Part shown: one piece after another, positions 42,423 to 54,850 of the stretch | Layout of the letters: every line of letters starts with the position of its first letter | Numbering within the stretch: position 1 is the stretch's first letter | Assembly (NCBI RefSeq): GCF_002812485.1 | Contig: NZ_CP025003.1 | Span: 4,216,001 to 4,280,000, forward strand | Origin: Dickeya fangzhongdai | GTDB lineage: Bacteria > Pseudomonadota > Gammaproteobacteria > Enterobacterales > Enterobacteriaceae | Length of the DNA: 64,000 nucleotides | Direction of reading: 5' to 3' | The notes under the pieces: generated by a model | Told to the model about the DNA's origin: nothing | Databases searched by the model: none | What the model saw: the letters and a program-made list of their open reading frames with translations, nothing else | Program-made: the position numbers and the translations under genes

Positions 42423-44795
42423 ATGACCCTTTCACCACCGCGTCAGGGATTCGTATTGACCCGCCACTGGCAGGACACGCCCGCCGGGGTTCAGGTCGAA
42501 TGCTGGCTGGCGACCGATAACGGCCCCTGCCGGGTCAGGCTATCGCCGCAGCAGGCCGTGGCGTTTGTGCCGATGCGGCATCAGGCACAGATTACCCAGC
42601 TACTGAGCGGTGAAAGGAACTGGCAACTGCGGCCGCTGGCGCTGAAAAACTTCCACCACGAACCGCAACTCGGGCTCTACTGCCTGCAATATCGCCAATT
42701 GCTGCGTCTGGAAAAGAAACTGCAGGAAGCGGGGATTCCGGTGTACGAGGCGGATATCCGCCCGCCGGAACGGTTTCTGATGGAGCGCTTTATTACCGCC
42801 CCGGTCTGGTTCAGCGGCGAAGAAAGCGCCGATGGTTTGATCGACCAGGTCAGGCTGAAGCCGGCGCCCGACTATCGCCCGCCGCTGAAAACCGTGTCGC
42901 TGGATATCGAAACCAGCCGTCACGGCGAGCTGTACTGCATCGGTCTGGAAGGCTGCGGCCAGCGTCAGGTATTTATGCTGGGGCCGGAGAACGGCAACGT
43001 CGACGATGCTGGCGATCTGACGCTGGAATACGTCGCCAGCCGCCCGCAACTGCTGGAAAAACTCAACCAGTGGCTGCAAACCCACGACCCGGATGTGATC
43101 ATCGGCTGGAATCTGGTGCAGTTTGACCTGCGGGTGCTGCAACAGCACGCCGAGCGCTACCGCATTCCGCTACGGTTCGGGCGCGGCGGCCAGGAGCTGG
43201 AATGGCGCGAACACGGCTACCGGCAAGGGCACTTCTTCGCCGGCGCGCCGGGCCGGCTGATCGTGGACGGTATCGAAGCGCTAAAATCCGCCACCTGGAA
43301 CTTTGCCTCGTTCAGCCTGGAATTTGTTTCCCAATCGCTGCTGGGCGAAGGCAAGGCCAGCGATAATCCCTATCAGCGGCTGGAAGAGATTGAACAACGC
43401 TTTCAGCAAGACAAGCCCGCGCTGGCGCGCTACAACCTGAAAGACTGCGAACTGGTAACGCGCATTTTCGAGAAAACCCATCTGATGCCTTTTCTGCTGG
43501 AGCGCGCCAGCGTGACCGGGCTGGCGGCGGACCGCAGCGGCGGTTCAGTGGCGGCGTTTACCCACCTGTACCTGCCGCGTATGCACCGGGCCGGGTTTGT
43601 GGCGCCCAATCTCGGCGAAGTGCCGCCGGAAGCCAGCCCCGGCGGCTACGTGATGGATTCCCGCCCCGGTCTGTACGATTCGGTGCTGGTGCTGGACTAC
43701 AAAAGCCTGTATCCCTCGATCATCCGCACTTTTCTGATCGACCCGGTCGGTCTGGTAACCGGTTTACAGCAGCCGGATGAGCAACATGCGGTGGAAGGCT
43801 TTCGCGGCGCCTGGTTCTCCCGCCGGCACCATTGTCTGCCCGCCATCGTGGAAGGCATCTGGCATGAGCGCGACCTCGCCAAGCAGGAAAACAACAAACC
43901 GTTGTCGCAGGCGCTGAAAATCATCATGAATGCATTTTACGGCGTGCTGGGATCCAGCGGCTGCCGCTTTTTCGATCCGCGTCTCGCCTCCTCCATCACC
44001 CTGCGCGGCCATGAGATCATGCGCCAGACTCGCTCTCTGATTGAAGCCAAAGGCTATCAGGTGATTTACGGCGATACCGACTCTACCTTCGTCTGGCTTA
44101 AGCGCGCTCACCGCGAAGATGAGGCGGATGCTATCGGCCGTGAACTGGTGGCCTATATCAACGACTGGTGGCAACAGCACCTCCACCAGCAGCACGGGCT
44201 GAACAGCGCGCTGGAGATGGAGTACGAAACCCATTTTCACCGTTTTCTGATGCCCACCATCCGCGGCGCTGAACTGGGCAGCAAAAAACGCTACGCCGGC
44301 ATGACCATTACCGGGCAAGGCGAGCAGATGGTGTTCAAAGGGCTGGAAACGGTGCGTTCCGACTGGACGCCGCTGGCGCAGCAATTCCAGCAACAACTTT
44401 ACCAGCGCATCTTCCACCACGAACCGTATCAGGAATGGGTGCGGGAATACGTGGCGAAGACGCTGAACGGCGAACACGACGACCTGCTGGTGTACCGTAA
44501 ACGCCTGCGTCACAAACTGAGCGACTATCAGCGTAACGTGCCGCCGCAGGTACGCGCCGCCAGAATGGCCGACGACTACAACCGCCAGCATGACCGGCCG
44601 TTGCAATACCAAAGCGGCGGCTGGATAAGCTACGTCATCACGGTGAATGGTCCGGAACCGCTGGAGAATCGCCGCTCGCCGTTGGATTACAGTCACTACG
44701 TGGAAAAGCAGTTACAACCAGTGGCCGATGCGATACTGCCTTTCATTCACGATGATTTTGCTACACTGATTACCGGACAGATGGGGCTATTTTAA
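42423..44795 (+). CDS. polB: DNA polymerase II
   Basis: This family-B repair polymerase has 790 residues (E. coli 783). The proofreading exonuclease motif DIET is at 161-164; the polymerase motifs DYKSLYPSI near 423 and YGDTDS at 549-554, which hold the metal-binding aspartates, are intact. Pol II acts in restart of replication at lesions and in some mutagenic bypass. The gene is preceded by an SOS-like box. It starts at the ATG at 42423, which directly matches the family N terminus. Confidence 0.96.
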   Translation: MTLSPPRQGFVLTRHWQDTPAGVQVECWLATDNGPCRVRLSPQQAVAFVPMRHQAQITQLLSGERNWQLRPLALKNFHHEPQLGLYCLQYRQLLRLEKKLQEAGIPVYEADIRPPERFLMERFITAPVWFSGEESADGLIDQVRLKPAPDYRPPLKTVSLDIETSRHGELYCIGLEGCGQRQVFMLGPENGNVDDAGDLTLEYVASRPQLLEKLNQWLQTHDPDVIIGWNLVQFDLRVLQQHAERYRIPLRFGRGGQELEWREHGYRQGHFFAGAPGRLIVDGIEALKSATWNFASFSLEFVSQSLLGEGKASDNPYQRLEEIEQRFQQDKPALARYNLKDCELVTRIFEKTHLMPFLLERASVTGLAADRSGGSVAAFTHLYLPRMHRAGFVAPNLGEVPPEASPGGYVMDSRPGLYDSVLVLDYKSLYPSIIRTFLIDPVGLVTGLQQPDEQHAVEGFRGAWFSRRHHCLPAIVEGIWHERDLAKQENNKPLSQALKIIMNAFYGVLGSSGCRFFDPRLASSITLRGHEIMRQTRSLIEAKGYQVIYGDTDSTFVWLKRAHREDEADAIGRELVAYINDWWQQHLHQQHGLNSALEMEYETHFHRFLMPTIRGAELGSKKRYAGMTITGQGEQMVFKGLETVRSDWTPLAQQFQQQLYQRIFHHEPYQEWVREYVAKTLNGEHDDLLVYRKRLRHKLSDYQRNVPPQVRAARMADDYNRQHDRPLQYQSGGWISYVITVNGPEPLENRRSPLDYSHYVEKQLQPVADAILPFIHDDFATLITGQMGLF

Positions 44796-44908
44796 CAATC
44801 CGATGGTGCCTGACAGGTGACGAACAGGCTACCATCCAGTACCATAGCGCCCTTTCAAAAATATCAGGCGTGAGTCCACGTCTGTCTGTTAGACAGCGGT
44901 CAATTAAA

Positions 44909-45035
44909 TATACCCTAAATAATTCGGGTTGCAGGAAGGCGGCGACGCAGCGAATCCCCGGAAGCTTACTCAAGTAAGTGACCGGGATGAGCCAAGGAAG
45001 CCAACGCACCTGCAACTTGAAGTATGACGGTTATA
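44909..45035. repeat. ERIC element
   Basis: A 127-base imperfect palindrome, exactly the standard ERIC length, beginning TATACCC and ending ACGGTTATA. The core contains GAATCCCCGG, AAGCTTACTCAAGTAAGTGACCGGG and ATGAGCC, close to the ERIC consensus. It lies between polB and rapA, and an apparent upstream extension of the rapA frame runs through it. It is inverted relative to the copy at 9853-9978. Confidence 0.92.
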
Positions 45036-45190
45036 ACCGGAATACCCGGGGCGTTCCCCACACCCGCATCACAGGCTGTGCCCGACATCACCACTGTCGC
45101 GCAGGGCGGGTCAGGTATTGCCGGACGCAGGGGTCGGCGGCCCTCTGTTCAGACATTCTCCGACAACGACGAGTATCGAGCTTAGAATTT

Positions 45191-48094
45191 ATGCCTTTTA
45201 CACTTGGTCAACGCTGGATCAGCGATACAGAAAGCGATTTAGGATTGGGTACGGTAGTGGCGATGGATGCCCGCATGGTCACTCTGCTGTTTCCGGCCAG
45301 TGGCGAAAACCGTCTCTATTCAAGAAATGACGCCCCCATTACCCGTGTCATGTTCAATCCCGGCGATACCGTCACCAGCCACGAAAGCTGGCAGTTACGG
45401 GTGGAGGACGTGCGTGACGAGAATGGTCTGCGCACCTATATCGGCCAGCGGCTGGACACCGATGAACCCGCCGAACTGCGGGAAGTGTTCCTCGACAGCA
45501 AGCTGACGTTCAATAAGCCGCAGGATCGGCTGTTCGCCGGTCAAATCGACCGAATGGATCGCTTTGCGCTGCGTTACCGCGCGCACCGTCACCAGCTCGA
45601 ACAGGCGTTGCAGCCGTGGGGCGGACTGCGCGGCATGCGCGCCAGCCTGATTCCGCACCAGTTGCATATCGCCCGCGAAGTGGGCCAGCGCCATGCGCCG
45701 CGCGTGCTGTTGGCGGACGAAGTGGGGCTGGGCAAAACCATTGAAGCCGGCATGATTATCCACCAGCAGTTGCTGGCGGGCCGGGCGGAACGCGTGCTGA
45801 TCGTGGTGCCGGAAACATTACAGCATCAGTGGCTGGTGGAGATGCTGCGCCGCTTCAACCTGCTGTTCTCGCTGTTCGACGACGAGCGCTACGCCGAAGC
45901 CCGCCTTGACAGCGACAACCCGTTTGAAACCGAGCAGTTGATCATCTGTTCGCTGGATTTTGTACGCCGCAACCCGTCCCGTTTCGAACAACTGCTGGAC
46001 GCCGACTGGGACCTGCTGGTGGTGGACGAAGCGCACCATCTGGTATGGAGCGAAGCCGCGCCCAGCGCCGGATACAAGGCGGTCGAGCGTCTGGCGCGCG
46101 CCATCCCCGCGGTGCTGTTGCTGACCGCGACGCCGGAACAATTGGGTCAGGAGAGCCACTTTGCCCGTCTGCGGCTGCTCGATCCGAACCGTTTCCATGA
46201 CTACCACGAGTTTATCGCCGAACAACAGCAATACCGCCCGGTGGCCGACGCGGTCACCCTGTTGCTGAGCGGCAACAGCATCAACGACAGCGATCGCAAC
46301 GCGCTCGGCGACATGCTGGGCGAGCAGGATATCGAGCCGCTGCTGAAGTCCATCGCCAGCGACAGCGACGACAGCGCCGCGGCGCGTCAGGAACTGATCA
46401 CCATGCTGATGGACCGCCACGGCACCAGCCGCGTGCTGTTCCGCAACACCCGTCAGGGGGTGAAAGGCTTCCCGAAACGCGAACTGCATCAGATCAAGCT
46501 GCCGTTGCCGACGCAGTACCAGACGGCGATCCGCGTGTCCGGCATCATGAATGCCCGCAAATCCGCTGAAGACTGCGCGCGCGACATGCTCTATCCGGAG
46601 CAGATCTATCAGCAATTTGAAGACGACAACGCCACCTGGTGGAGTTTCGATCCGCGCGTCGAATGGATGCTGGATTTTCTGACCAGCCACCGCGACGAGA
46701 AGGTGCTGGTGATCTGCGCCAAGGCGGCCACCGCGCTGCAACTTGAGCAGGTGCTGCGCACCCGCGAAGCCATCCGCGCCGCGGTGTTCCACGAAGGGCT
46801 GTCGATTCTGGAACGCGACCGCGCCGCCGCGTACTTCGCTTCCGCAGAGGAAGGCGCGCAGGTGCTGATCTGTTCCGAGATCGGTTCCGAAGGCCGCAAC
46901 TTCCAGTTCGCCAGTCACCTGATCATGTTTGATCTGCCATTCAACCCGGATCTGCTGGAACAGCGCATCGGTCGACTGGATCGTATCGGCCAGAGCCGCG
47001 ATATCCAGATTCTGGTGCCCTATCTGGAAAACACCGCTCAGGCGCTGCTGGTACGCTGGTACCACGAAGGGCTGGATGCGTTCGAGCACACCTGCCCGAC
47101 CGGCCGCTCGATTTACGACAGCCACTACGAGCAATTAATCAACCTGCTCGCCAAACCGTCCGAACAGACGGGACTGGACGAGTTCATCCACACCTGTCGC
47201 CAGCAGCATGACGCGCTGAAGACCCAACTGGAACAAGGCCGCGACCGCCTGCTGGAGATGCATTCCAACGGCGGCGAACAGGCTCAGGCGCTGGCCGAAG
47301 CGATCGCCAAGCAGGATAACGACGTCAATCTGGTGAATTTCGCCCTCAACCTGTTCGACATCATCGGTATTCATCAGGACGACCGCAGCGATAACCTGAT
47401 CGTGCTAACGCCGTCCGATCATATGCTGGTGCCGGATTTCCCCGGCCTGCCGCAGGACGGTTGCACCATCACCTTCGACCGCGATCAGGCGCTGTCCCGC
47501 GAGGACGCGCAGTTCGTCAGTTGGGAACACCCGCTGATCCGCAACGGTCTGGATCTGATCCTGTCCGGCGACACCGGCAGTTGCGCCGTGTCGCTGCTGA
47601 AAAACAAGGCGCTGCCGGTCGGCACCCTGCTGGCGGAACTGGTATACGTGGTAGAAGCGCAGGCGCCGAAGAAATTGCAGTTGACTCGCTTCCTGCCGCC
47701 AACGCCGATTCGCGTGCTGCTGGACCGCAAAGGCACCAATCTGGCGGCGCAGGTGGAATTCGAGAGCTTCAACCGCCAACTGAGTTCGGTCAATCGCCAC
47801 ACTTCCAGCAAACTGGTGAATGCGGTGCAGGACGATGTGCATGACATGCTGCAGAAAGCCCAACCGTTGGTGGAAGCGCAGGCGCAAGCGCTGATCGCCG
47901 ACGCGCAGCGCAACGCCGAAACGCAGCTGCGCCGCGAACAGGAGCGGCTGGAAGCGCTCAAGGCGGTCAACCCGAACATCCGTGACGACGAACTGGAGGC
48001 GCTGGCAGAACAGCGCGAACAGGTGCTGCTCAACCTGCAGCAGGCCAACTGGCGTCTGGATGCCATCCGTCTGGTGGTGGTGGCGCACCAGTAA
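45191..48094 (+). CDS. rapA: RNA polymerase-associated ATPase RapA (HepA)
   Basis: RapA is a Swi2/Snf2-type ATPase that binds RNA polymerase and helps recycle it. The start is the ATG at 45191 ([20 protein letters not shown]), giving 967 residues, one short of E. coli; the frame is open 71 codons further upstream but that part is ERIC sequence. The N-terminal Tudor-like region is followed by Walker [11 protein letters not shown] near 176, the DEAH box near 279, the helicase C-terminal motifs [10 protein letters not shown] near 595 and a long coiled-coil tail. Confidence 0.96.
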   Translation: MPFTLGQRWISDTESDLGLGTVVAMDARMVTLLFPASGENRLYSRNDAPITRVMFNPGDTVTSHESWQLRVEDVRDENGLRTYIGQRLDTDEPAELREVFLDSKLTFNKPQDRLFAGQIDRMDRFALRYRAHRHQLEQALQPWGGLRGMRASLIPHQLHIAREVGQRHAPRVLLADEVGLGKTIEAGMIIHQQLLAGRAERVLIVVPETLQHQWLVEMLRRFNLLFSLFDDERYAEARLDSDNPFETEQLIICSLDFVRRNPSRFEQLLDADWDLLVVDEAHHLVWSEAAPSAGYKAVERLARAIPAVLLLTATPEQLGQESHFARLRLLDPNRFHDYHEFIAEQQQYRPVADAVTLLLSGNSINDSDRNALGDMLGEQDIEPLLKSIASDSDDSAAARQELITMLMDRHGTSRVLFRNTRQGVKGFPKRELHQIKLPLPTQYQTAIRVSGIMNARKSAEDCARDMLYPEQIYQQFEDDNATWWSFDPRVEWMLDFLTSHRDEKVLVICAKAATALQLEQVLRTREAIRAAVFHEGLSILERDRAAAYFASAEEGAQVLICSEIGSEGRNFQFASHLIMFDLPFNPDLLEQRIGRLDRIGQSRDIQILVPYLENTAQALLVRWYHEGLDAFEHTCPTGRSIYDSHYEQLINLLAKPSEQTGLDEFIHTCRQQHDALKTQLEQGRDRLLEMHSNGGEQAQALAEAIAKQDNDVNLVNFALNLFDIIGIHQDDRSDNLIVLTPSDHMLVPDFPGLPQDGCTITFDRDQALSREDAQFVSWEHPLIRNGLDLILSGDTGSCAVSLLKNKALPVGTLLAELVYVVEAQAPKKLQLTRFLPPTPIRVLLDRKGTNLAAQVEFESFNRQLSSVNRHTSSKLVNAVQDDVHDMLQKAQPLVEAQAQALIADAQRNAETQLRREQERLEALKAVNPNIRDDELEALAEQREQVLLNLQQANWRLDAIRLVVVAHQ

Positions 48095-48118
48095 GCCCCA
48101 TCGGTTGTCTATATACTT

Positions 48119-48141
48119 CGCGGCAAGATCTTCTTGCCGCG
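48119..48141 (+). promoter_or_regulatory. Perfect hairpin ahead of rluA
   Basis: CGCGGCAAGA, loop TCT, TCTTGCCGCG: a ten-pair perfect stem 24 bases after the rapA stop and 15 before the rluA start. There is no T run after it. It could act as a weak rapA terminator or affect rluA translation. Confidence 0.5.
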
Positions 48142-48156
48142 ATGCCGGAGCCATTC

Positions 48157-48810
48157 ATGGAACCCTACAACCCGCCCCGCGATCCCTGGCTGCACATCCT
48201 GTATCAGGATCAGCACATCATGGTGGTGAACAAACCCAGCGGATTGCTCTCCGTTCCCGGCCGCGCCGAGGAACACAAGGACAGCATCATGACCCGCATT
48301 CAGGCCGACTTTCCCGCAGCCGAATCCGTCCATCGTCTGGACATGGCGACCAGCGGCGTGATGGTGGTGGCGCTGACCAAAGCGGCGGAACGGGAATTGA
48401 AACGCCAGTTCCGCGAACGGGAACCGAAGAAATCCTACATTGCCCGCGTCTGGGGCCATCTGGCGTCGGATGACGGGCTGGTGGATTTGCCGCTGATTTG
48501 CGACTGGCCGAACCGCCCAAAACAGAAAGTCTGTTTTGAACAGGGTAAACCCGCTCAGACCGGTTATGCCGTGTTATCACGGGACGGCGACGGCACCACC
48601 CGCGTGAAGCTGATGCCGATCACCGGCCGCTCGCACCAGTTACGCGTCCACATGCTGGCGCTGGGCCACCCGATTCTCGGCGACGGCTTCTACGCCCACC
48701 CGCAGGCAAAATCCATGGCGCCCCGCTTGCTGCTGCACGCGCAGGAGCTGGCGATCACCCATCCGGCTTTTAACACGCCGATGCATTTTCGCTGCGAAGC
48801 GGATTTCTAG
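48157..48810 (+). CDS. rluA: Dual 23S rRNA/tRNA pseudouridine synthase RluA
   Basis: RluA makes pseudouridine 746 in 23S rRNA and 32 in several tRNAs. The catalytic aspartate is in HRLDMATSG (Asp62). The start is taken at the ATG at 48157 (MEPYNPPRDPW) because GGAG lies six bases before it; an ATG at 48142 directly follows a hairpin and has no ribosome site. The 217 residues agree with the family. The end KPITGRSHQLRVHM-type block is intact as MPITGRSHQLRVHML. Confidence 0.95.
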   Translation: MEPYNPPRDPWLHILYQDQHIMVVNKPSGLLSVPGRAEEHKDSIMTRIQADFPAAESVHRLDMATSGVMVVALTKAAERELKRQFREREPKKSYIARVWGHLASDDGLVDLPLICDWPNRPKQKVCFEQGKPAQTGYAVLSRDGDGTTRVKLMPITGRSHQLRVHMLALGHPILGDGFYAHPQAKSMAPRLLLHAQELAITHPAFNTPMHFRCEADF

Positions 48811-48906
48811 CGCACGTGCCCGGGCGCTAAATCGGGTTCGCAGAAAACGACGATTCCTGCCAAACAAGTGCTAACAGGAGACGGTCAGAGGACAAAGGGA
48901 AGAGGA

Positions 48907-49884
48907 TCAGCGGGAAAACTTGTTGATTTTGAGAAACTCATAGGCGGCCTGAATATCCTGCGCTTTGCGCTTGGCCATTTCAATCATGCGCGGCGACAGG
49001 CCCTTGCCCATCATCTTATCGGGGTGGTGTTCGCTCATCAGTTTACGGTAAGCCCGTTTCACCGTGGCGGCGTCATCGCTGCTGCGCACTCCCAGCGTGC
49101 GGCAGGCGCTCTCAACCGTCGGCCCATGCGACGACACAGGCGGCCGCTGGCCGTAAGACTGTCCGCCATACGACTGGTTTCGCCGCTGGTAAGATTTGTT
49201 GCCCTGACGCGATGACTGATTGCTGTTTTGTCGGGACTGATAATTACTGTTCTGCCGCGACTGATGGCTGCCCTGTCGTGATTGATAATTGTTGCCCTGC
49301 CGCGACTGGTAACCGCTGCTGTTGTTCTGTTTTGATGACTGGTGGTTGCCGCGTTCCATATTACGCATGAACAACTCGAACTGTTCGCGGGTCACGCCCA
49401 GTTCATCGGCGAACAGATACAGCAACCGCCGCTCGCTAGGGTGCAGCGCGCCGTCCACAAACGCCACCTGTAGCTGAATCTCCAGAAACATCCGGATCAA
49501 ATCAAAGCGGCCGATACAGGCGTCACGCAGTTTGCGCAGTTTGCCGCGTACCGGAAACTGGCTGGCTTTGCCTTCGCGAAACGCCTGTTGCGCGGCATTG
49601 CGCGCCTCGCCATGCAGTTCCAGCCGGTCCATCATGGTGGTGGCGATACGGATATCGGACTCCGTCACCCGGCCTTTCGACTTGGCCAGATGCCCCATCG
49701 CCTGAAAGGTTGTCAGACAAAACAGCGCCTGGCGGGTGGCTTGCGCGGAAAAAAAGTCGCGCTGACGGGATGCACGGGCTCTGTCAAGCAAATGACCCAA
49801 CAACAGTCCGATTATCAACCCGCCGACACCGGCGCTGGACGCAATCCCCAGCGCTAGCCCCAGCAACTTTCCCCAATACCGCAT
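48907..49884 (-). CDS. djlA: Membrane-anchored DnaJ-like co-chaperone DjlA
   Basis: DjlA is a DnaK co-chaperone with a single N-terminal membrane span (about 7-30), a TerB-like middle domain (about 45-180) and a C-terminal J domain with HPD at 287-289. At 325 residues it is much longer than E. coli DjlA (271). The extra length lies in a linker at about 180-250 rich in Gln, Asn, Ser and Arg with repeated QSRQ units. Both domains are intact, so the gene should be functional. It is divergent from lptD and convergent with rluA. Confidence 0.94.
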   Translation of the reverse strand: MRYWGKLLGLALGIASSAGVGGLIIGLLLGHLLDRARASRQRDFFSAQATRQALFCLTTFQAMGHLAKSKGRVTESDIRIATTMMDRLELHGEARNAAQQAFREGKASQFPVRGKLRKLRDACIGRFDLIRMFLEIQLQVAFVDGALHPSERRLLYLFADELGVTREQFELFMRNMERGNHQSSKQNNSSGYQSRQGNNYQSRQGSHQSRQNSNYQSRQNSNQSSRQGNKSYQRRNQSYGGQSYGQRPPVSSHGPTVESACRTLGVRSSDDAATVKRAYRKLMSEHHPDKMMGKGLSPRMIEMAKRKAQDIQAAYEFLKINKFSR

Positions 49885-50070
49885 ATACTCCTCAAATCCC
49901 CATGCCGTCGGCCAAAAATTGCTTTATCATACCCGTCATTTATCTTTGCTCCTAACGGCAACGCATAGAAAATGGCGGGGATTTTGCACTGGCGCCACGC
50001 CGGTGGCTGATATAGTCTCTGACCGTTTGCCGGCATGATGCCCTTGATGACGGAACACCAGATACCGCGT

Positions 50071-52458
50071 ATGAAAAAAAGTTTTCCAACCCTGCTGGCC
50101 TCATTAATTTGGTCGGCGCTGTACAGCCAGCACGCGCTGGCCGATCTCGCCTCTCAGTGTATGTCGGGCGTCCCCGTATATAATCGTCCGCTGGTTAATG
50201 GCGACACCAGCCAGTTGCCGGTGCACATCAAAGCCGATCAATCACAGGCTAATTACCCGGATAGCGCCGTTTTTACGGGTAACGTCAACGTCGAGCAGGG
50301 CAACCGCGTGCTCACCGCCGATCAGGTACAGCTGCATCAGAAGCCGCAGCCCGGTCAGGCCGACCCTATCCGCACCGTCACCGCCATCGGCAACGTGCAT
50401 TACGATGACAACCAGGTCATCCTGAAAGGTCCGCGAGCCTGGTCCAATCTCAACACCAAAGATACCGACGTGGAAAACGGCGACTATCTGATGGTGGGCC
50501 GTCAGGGGCGCGGCGATGCCGACAAGATGAAGCAGCGTGAAAATAACCGTTACACTATTCTGGATAACGGCTCGTTTACATCCTGTTTGCCCGGTGATGA
50601 TAGCTGGAGTGTAGTCGGTTCGGAAGTGATCCAGGACCGGCAGGAAGAAGTGGCTGAAATCTGGAACGCCCGCTTCCACATCGCCGGCGTACCCGTGTTC
50701 TACAGCCCTTACATGCAACTGCCTATCGGCGATAAGCGCCGTTCCGGTTTCCTGATCCCCAATGCCAAATACGGTAACCGTAATGGTTTTGAACTGATCA
50801 CCCCTTATTACTGGAACATCGCCCCCAACTACGATGCCACCATCACGCCGCATGTGCAGACCAACCGCGGCATTCAGTGGCAGAACGAGTTCCGTAATCT
50901 GTCCCGCTTCGGTTTCAGCGTGGTCGAATTCGACTGGCTGCAAAACGACAGACAGTATAAAAGCGATGTGCTGTCTGGAAAGTCAGGCTACGCGGCTGAT
51001 GATAATTACAACCGTTGGCTGTTCCACTGGATGCACAGCGGCGTTGTCGATCAGGTCTGGCGTATCAACGTCGATTACACCAAGGTCAGCGATCAGAACT
51101 ATTTCACCGACCTGGACTCGGTCTACGGCAACACTACCGACGGTTACGCCACCCAGAAGTTCAGCCTGGGTTACGCCACCCGCAACTGGGACGCCACGCT
51201 GTCGACCCGCCAGTATCAGATCTTCAGCAACCTGGCTAATCGGGACGTGTACCGGGCCATGCCGCAGTTGGATATCAACTTTGCCAAGAATGATATCGGC
51301 CCCTTCGATTTATACCTTTACGGTCAGGCGGCGAAATTTACCAACGTCAACCCGAACATGCCGGACGCTACGCGGCTCCACATTGAGCCGACGCTGTCGT
51401 TGCCGCTTTCCAACGGCTGGGCCAGCCTGAATACCGAAACCAAGCTGATGGCCACCCACTATCAGCAGGAAAATCTGGATACTTATAGAAACAACCCCAA
51501 TAATTCAGCAGAGCAACGATTAGAATCACAACGATTGAAAGACAACGTCAACCGTGTGATGCCGCAGTTCAAAACCGACGGCAAGATGGTGTTTGAACGC
51601 AACATGGATTGGGCCAAAGGCTACACCCAAACGCTGGAGCCTCGGGCGCAATACCTGTACGTACCGTACCGCGACCAGTCTACGATCCGCGCTTATGACT
51701 CCACGCTGCTGCAGGCGGATTACGCCGGCCTGTTCCGCGATCGCACCTTCAGCGGTCTGGATCGCATCGCGTCCGCCAATCAGGTCTCGACCGGCGTCAC
51801 CACCCGTTTGTACGACAGCACGCTGGAAGAACGTTTCAACGCCTCGCTGGGGCAAATTTATTACTTTGAACGTCCGCGTACCGGGACTGCGTCCACCATT
51901 GACCAGAACGATGACCGTGGCAGCCTGAGCTGGGCAGGAGACTCTTACTGGAAGTTCGCCGACAACTGGGGTATCCGCGGCGGCGCGCAGTATGACCAAC
52001 GCCTGAAGGATTTCACGCTCGGCGACGCCGTGCTGGAATACCGTGGCGGCGGCGAACGTATGTTCCAGTTGAACTACCGTTTCGCCAGCTCGAAATATAT
52101 TCAGGCTATGTTGCCGACCGTGACCAACCCTGGCTTCCAGCAAGGCATTTCCCAGATTGGCGCCACCGCCAGCTGGCCGTTGACGGATCGCTGGGCTATC
52201 GTGGGCGCTTACTACTACGATACCAAGGCCAACCAACCGGCCGACCAGTTGCTGGGCCTGCAATACAATACCTGCTGCTGGGCGGTGAACGTCGGCTATG
52301 AGCGCAAAATCACCAAGTGGGATAGCAACACCAATCAAAGCGTTTACGACAACAAGATTGGCTTCAGCTTTGAACTGCGCGGCCTGAGCAGCAATTACGG
52401 TCTGGGTACGGAAAAAATGCTGAAAAACGGTATTTTGCCTTACCAGCGCGCGTTCTGA
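50071..52458 (+). CDS. lptD: LPS-assembly outer-membrane protein LptD
   Basis: LptD with LptE inserts lipopolysaccharide into the outer leaflet. The start is the ATG at 50071 ([24 protein letters not shown] signal peptide), giving 795 residues; an upstream in-frame ATG at 50035 would break the signal peptide. An N-terminal OstA/jellyroll domain (about 50-165) is followed by the large barrel. Cysteines that form the two essential disulphides in E. coli are kept: Cys30, Cys172 and the CysCys pair at 735-736. surA follows about 100 bases later. Confidence 0.96.
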   Translation: MKKSFPTLLASLIWSALYSQHALADLASQCMSGVPVYNRPLVNGDTSQLPVHIKADQSQANYPDSAVFTGNVNVEQGNRVLTADQVQLHQKPQPGQADPIRTVTAIGNVHYDDNQVILKGPRAWSNLNTKDTDVENGDYLMVGRQGRGDADKMKQRENNRYTILDNGSFTSCLPGDDSWSVVGSEVIQDRQEEVAEIWNARFHIAGVPVFYSPYMQLPIGDKRRSGFLIPNAKYGNRNGFELITPYYWNIAPNYDATITPHVQTNRGIQWQNEFRNLSRFGFSVVEFDWLQNDRQYKSDVLSGKSGYAADDNYNRWLFHWMHSGVVDQVWRINVDYTKVSDQNYFTDLDSVYGNTTDGYATQKFSLGYATRNWDATLSTRQYQIFSNLANRDVYRAMPQLDINFAKNDIGPFDLYLYGQAAKFTNVNPNMPDATRLHIEPTLSLPLSNGWASLNTETKLMATHYQQENLDTYRNNPNNSAEQRLESQRLKDNVNRVMPQFKTDGKMVFERNMDWAKGYTQTLEPRAQYLYVPYRDQSTIRAYDSTLLQADYAGLFRDRTFSGLDRIASANQVSTGVTTRLYDSTLEERFNASLGQIYYFERPRTGTASTIDQNDDRGSLSWAGDSYWKFADNWGIRGGAQYDQRLKDFTLGDAVLEYRGGGERMFQLNYRFASSKYIQAMLPTVTNPGFQQGISQIGATASWPLTDRWAIVGAYYYDTKANQPADQLLGLQYNTCCWAVNVGYERKITKWDSNTNQSVYDNKIGFSFELRGLSSNYGLGTEKMLKNGILPYQRAF

Positions 52459-52556
52459 TGAGGTAACGCCGGGAACTCTGGCGGCAATAAACGTCTAATG
52501 ACCGGTAGCGATTAAACATTTAACCCGCCCTGGCGGATAAAATTAACGGGAAAGGT

Positions 52557-53849
52557 ATGAAGAACTGGAGAGCGCTTGTTCTGGGGCTGGCACTGAGTGC
52601 CAACATGGCGTTTGCGGCGCCGCAGGAGGTCAACAAGATCGCCGCGGTCGTCGACAACAGTGTGGTTCTGGAAAGCGATATCAATAGCCTGCTGCAGTCC
52701 GTCAAGCTGAACGCGCAAGAAGCCGGTCAACAGTTGCCGGACGACGCCACGCTCCGTCACCAGATTCTGGAGCGCTTGATCATGGATAACATCGTCCTGC
52801 AGATGGCGCAGAAGATGGGCGTTCAGGTAACCGACGAGCAACTGGATCGTTCCATCGCCAACATCGCCGCGCAGAACCGCATGAGCGTGGACCAGTTGCG
52901 TAGCCGCCTGGCGGCCGAAGGCGTCAGCTTTGATACCTACCGCAACCAGATTCGCAAAGACATGGTCATTGCCGAAGTGCGCAACAGCGAAGTGCGCCGT
53001 CGCGTCACCGTGCTGCCGCAGGAAGTGGATTCGCTGGCCCAGCAGATTGCCAGCCAGGGAGCGAGCGGTCCCGAGGTTAACCTGAGCCAGATTCTGATCC
53101 CGCTGCCGGAAAACCCGACGCAGGATCAGGTCGACAAAGCGGAAAGCCTGGCTAATCGTCTGGTGAAAGAAGCCTCGCAGGGCGCCGACTTCGGCAAACT
53201 GGCCATCACCTACTCCGCCGATCCGCAGGCGCTGAAAGGCGGACAAATGGGCTGGGGCCGTCCGCAGGAATTGCCGTCACTGTTCGCCGAACGTCTGACC
53301 AATCCGCAGAAAGGCCAGGTTATCGGGCCGATCCGCTCCGGCGTCGGTTTCCATATTCTGCGCGTCAACGACACCCGCGGCGGCGATCAGTCCGTATCGG
53401 TGACCGAAGTTCACGCCCGTCATATTCTGCTGCGTACCTCGGTGGTAATGAACGATGCGCAGGCCAGAGCCAGACTGGAAGACATCGCAAGCCAGATCAA
53501 AAGCGGCAAGTTAAGCTTTGCCAACGCCGCCAAACAGCTGTCGCAGGATCCGGGCACCGCCAATCAGGGCGGCGATCTGGGCTGGTCATCGCCGGACATG
53601 TATGACCCCTCATTTCGTGACGCGTTGACCCAATTGAAGAAAGGCGAAATCAGCGCGCCGGTGCATTCCTCCTTCGGCTGGCATCTGATTCAGTTGCTGG
53701 ATACCCGTCAGGTGGACAAGACCGACGCCGCCCAGAAAGATCGCGCCTATCGCATGCTGTTTAACCGTAAATTCGCCGAGGAAGCGCAAACCTGGATGCA
53801 GGAAAAACGCGCCGCGGCTTACGTGAAAATCCTGAATGGGCAGAACTGA
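52557..53849 (+). CDS. surA: Periplasmic chaperone/prolyl isomerase SurA
   Basis: SurA guides outer-membrane proteins, LptD among them, to the Bam complex. The 430 residues include a signal peptide ([20 protein letters not shown]), the N-terminal chaperone part and two parvulin domains (about 170-275 and 285-385, the second opening with [12 protein letters not shown]). The last base of the stop overlaps the pdxA ATG. Confidence 0.97.
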   Translation: MKNWRALVLGLALSANMAFAAPQEVNKIAAVVDNSVVLESDINSLLQSVKLNAQEAGQQLPDDATLRHQILERLIMDNIVLQMAQKMGVQVTDEQLDRSIANIAAQNRMSVDQLRSRLAAEGVSFDTYRNQIRKDMVIAEVRNSEVRRRVTVLPQEVDSLAQQIASQGASGPEVNLSQILIPLPENPTQDQVDKAESLANRLVKEASQGADFGKLAITYSADPQALKGGQMGWGRPQELPSLFAERLTNPQKGQVIGPIRSGVGFHILRVNDTRGGDQSVSVTEVHARHILLRTSVVMNDAQARARLEDIASQIKSGKLSFANAAKQLSQDPGTANQGGDLGWSSPDMYDPSFRDALTQLKKGEISAPVHSSFGWHLIQLLDTRQVDKTDAAQKDRAYRMLFNRKFAEEAQTWMQEKRAAAYVKILNGQN

Positions 53850-54850
53850 TGCCGACTGAAGCGCTGGTGCAGCGAGTGGTGATCACCCCCGGCGAACCCG
53901 CCGGGATTGGTCCTGACCTGGTGGTGGCGCTGGCCCAGCAAAACTGGCCGGTGGAACTGGTGGTGTGCGCTGACGCAGAGCTGCTGTTGAGCCGCGCGCT
54001 GGCGCTGAAACTGCCGCTGACGTTACGTGAGTACCAGCCGCACCAGAGTGCGCAGGCGCAGGCCGCCGGGACGCTGACGCTGCTGCCGGTCGCCGCCGAC
54101 GCCACCGTGGTGCCGGGGCAACTGAACGTGGCGAACAGCCGCTATGTGCTGGACACGCTGACCCGCGCCTGCGACGGTTGCCTGAACGGCGACTTCGCCG
54201 CGCTGATCACCGGGCCGGTGCACAAAGGCATCATCAACGAGTCAGGGATTCCGTTTTCCGGCCACACCGAGTTTTTTGCCGAGCGCAGCCACTGCCGGCG
54301 TGTGGTGATGATGCTGGCGACCGAGGAGCTGCGCGTCGCGCTGGCGACCACGCATCTGCCGTTGAAAGACGTCGCGGACGCCATCACCCGCGACAGCCTG
54401 CATGAAGTGATCACCATTCTGCATCAGGACTTGCAGCGCAAGTTCGGCCTCGCCCAACCGGTCATCTACGTCTGCGGCCTGAATCCGCACGCCGGCGAAG
54501 GCGGCCACATGGGACGTGAAGAACTGGATGTCATTATTCCGGCGCTGGATGAACTGCGTCAGTCCGGTATCCAGTTGGTCGGCCCGCTGCCGGCCGACAC
54601 CTTGTTCCAACCCAAGTATCTCGAACACGCCGACGCCGTACTGGCGATGTATCACGATCAGGGCCTGCCGGTGCTGAAATATCAGGGCTTCGGCCGGGCC
54701 GTCAACATCACGCTGGGGCTGCCGTTTATCCGTACTTCCGTCGACCACGGCACCGCACTGGAGCTTGCCGCCAGCGGTCAGGCCGATCCGGGCAGCTTCC
54801 GCACCGCATTAAATCTCGCTATCCACATGATTGCTAACCGTAATGAATAA
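53849..54850 (+). CDS. pdxA: 4-hydroxythreonine-4-phosphate dehydrogenase
   Basis: PdxA acts in pyridoxal-phosphate synthesis. The 333-residue protein has [14 protein letters not shown] near the start, HTEFFAE near 135 and [17 protein letters not shown] near 265, which carry metal-binding histidines. It overlaps surA by one base and rsmA by eight, as in the E. coli operon. PLP made through this route is used by the tryptophanase in this window. Confidence 0.97.
   Translation: MPTEALVQRVVITPGEPAGIGPDLVVALAQQNWPVELVVCADAELLLSRALALKLPLTLREYQPHQSAQAQAAGTLTLLPVAADATVVPGQLNVANSRYVLDTLTRACDGCLNGDFAALITGPVHKGIINESGIPFSGHTEFFAERSHCRRVVMMLATEELRVALATTHLPLKDVADAITRDSLHEVITILHQDLQRKFGLAQPVIYVCGLNPHAGEGGHMGREELDVIIPALDELRQSGIQLVGPLPADTLFQPKYLEHADAVLAMYHDQGLPVLKYQGFGRAVNITLGLPFIRTSVDHGTALELAASGQADPGSFRTALNLAIHMIANRNE

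Noticed and set aside
49180..49340. Short tandem repeats resembling a CRISPR-like array
   Set aside because: They are in-frame QSRQ coding repeats of the djlA linker; no spacers of constant length and no cas genes.
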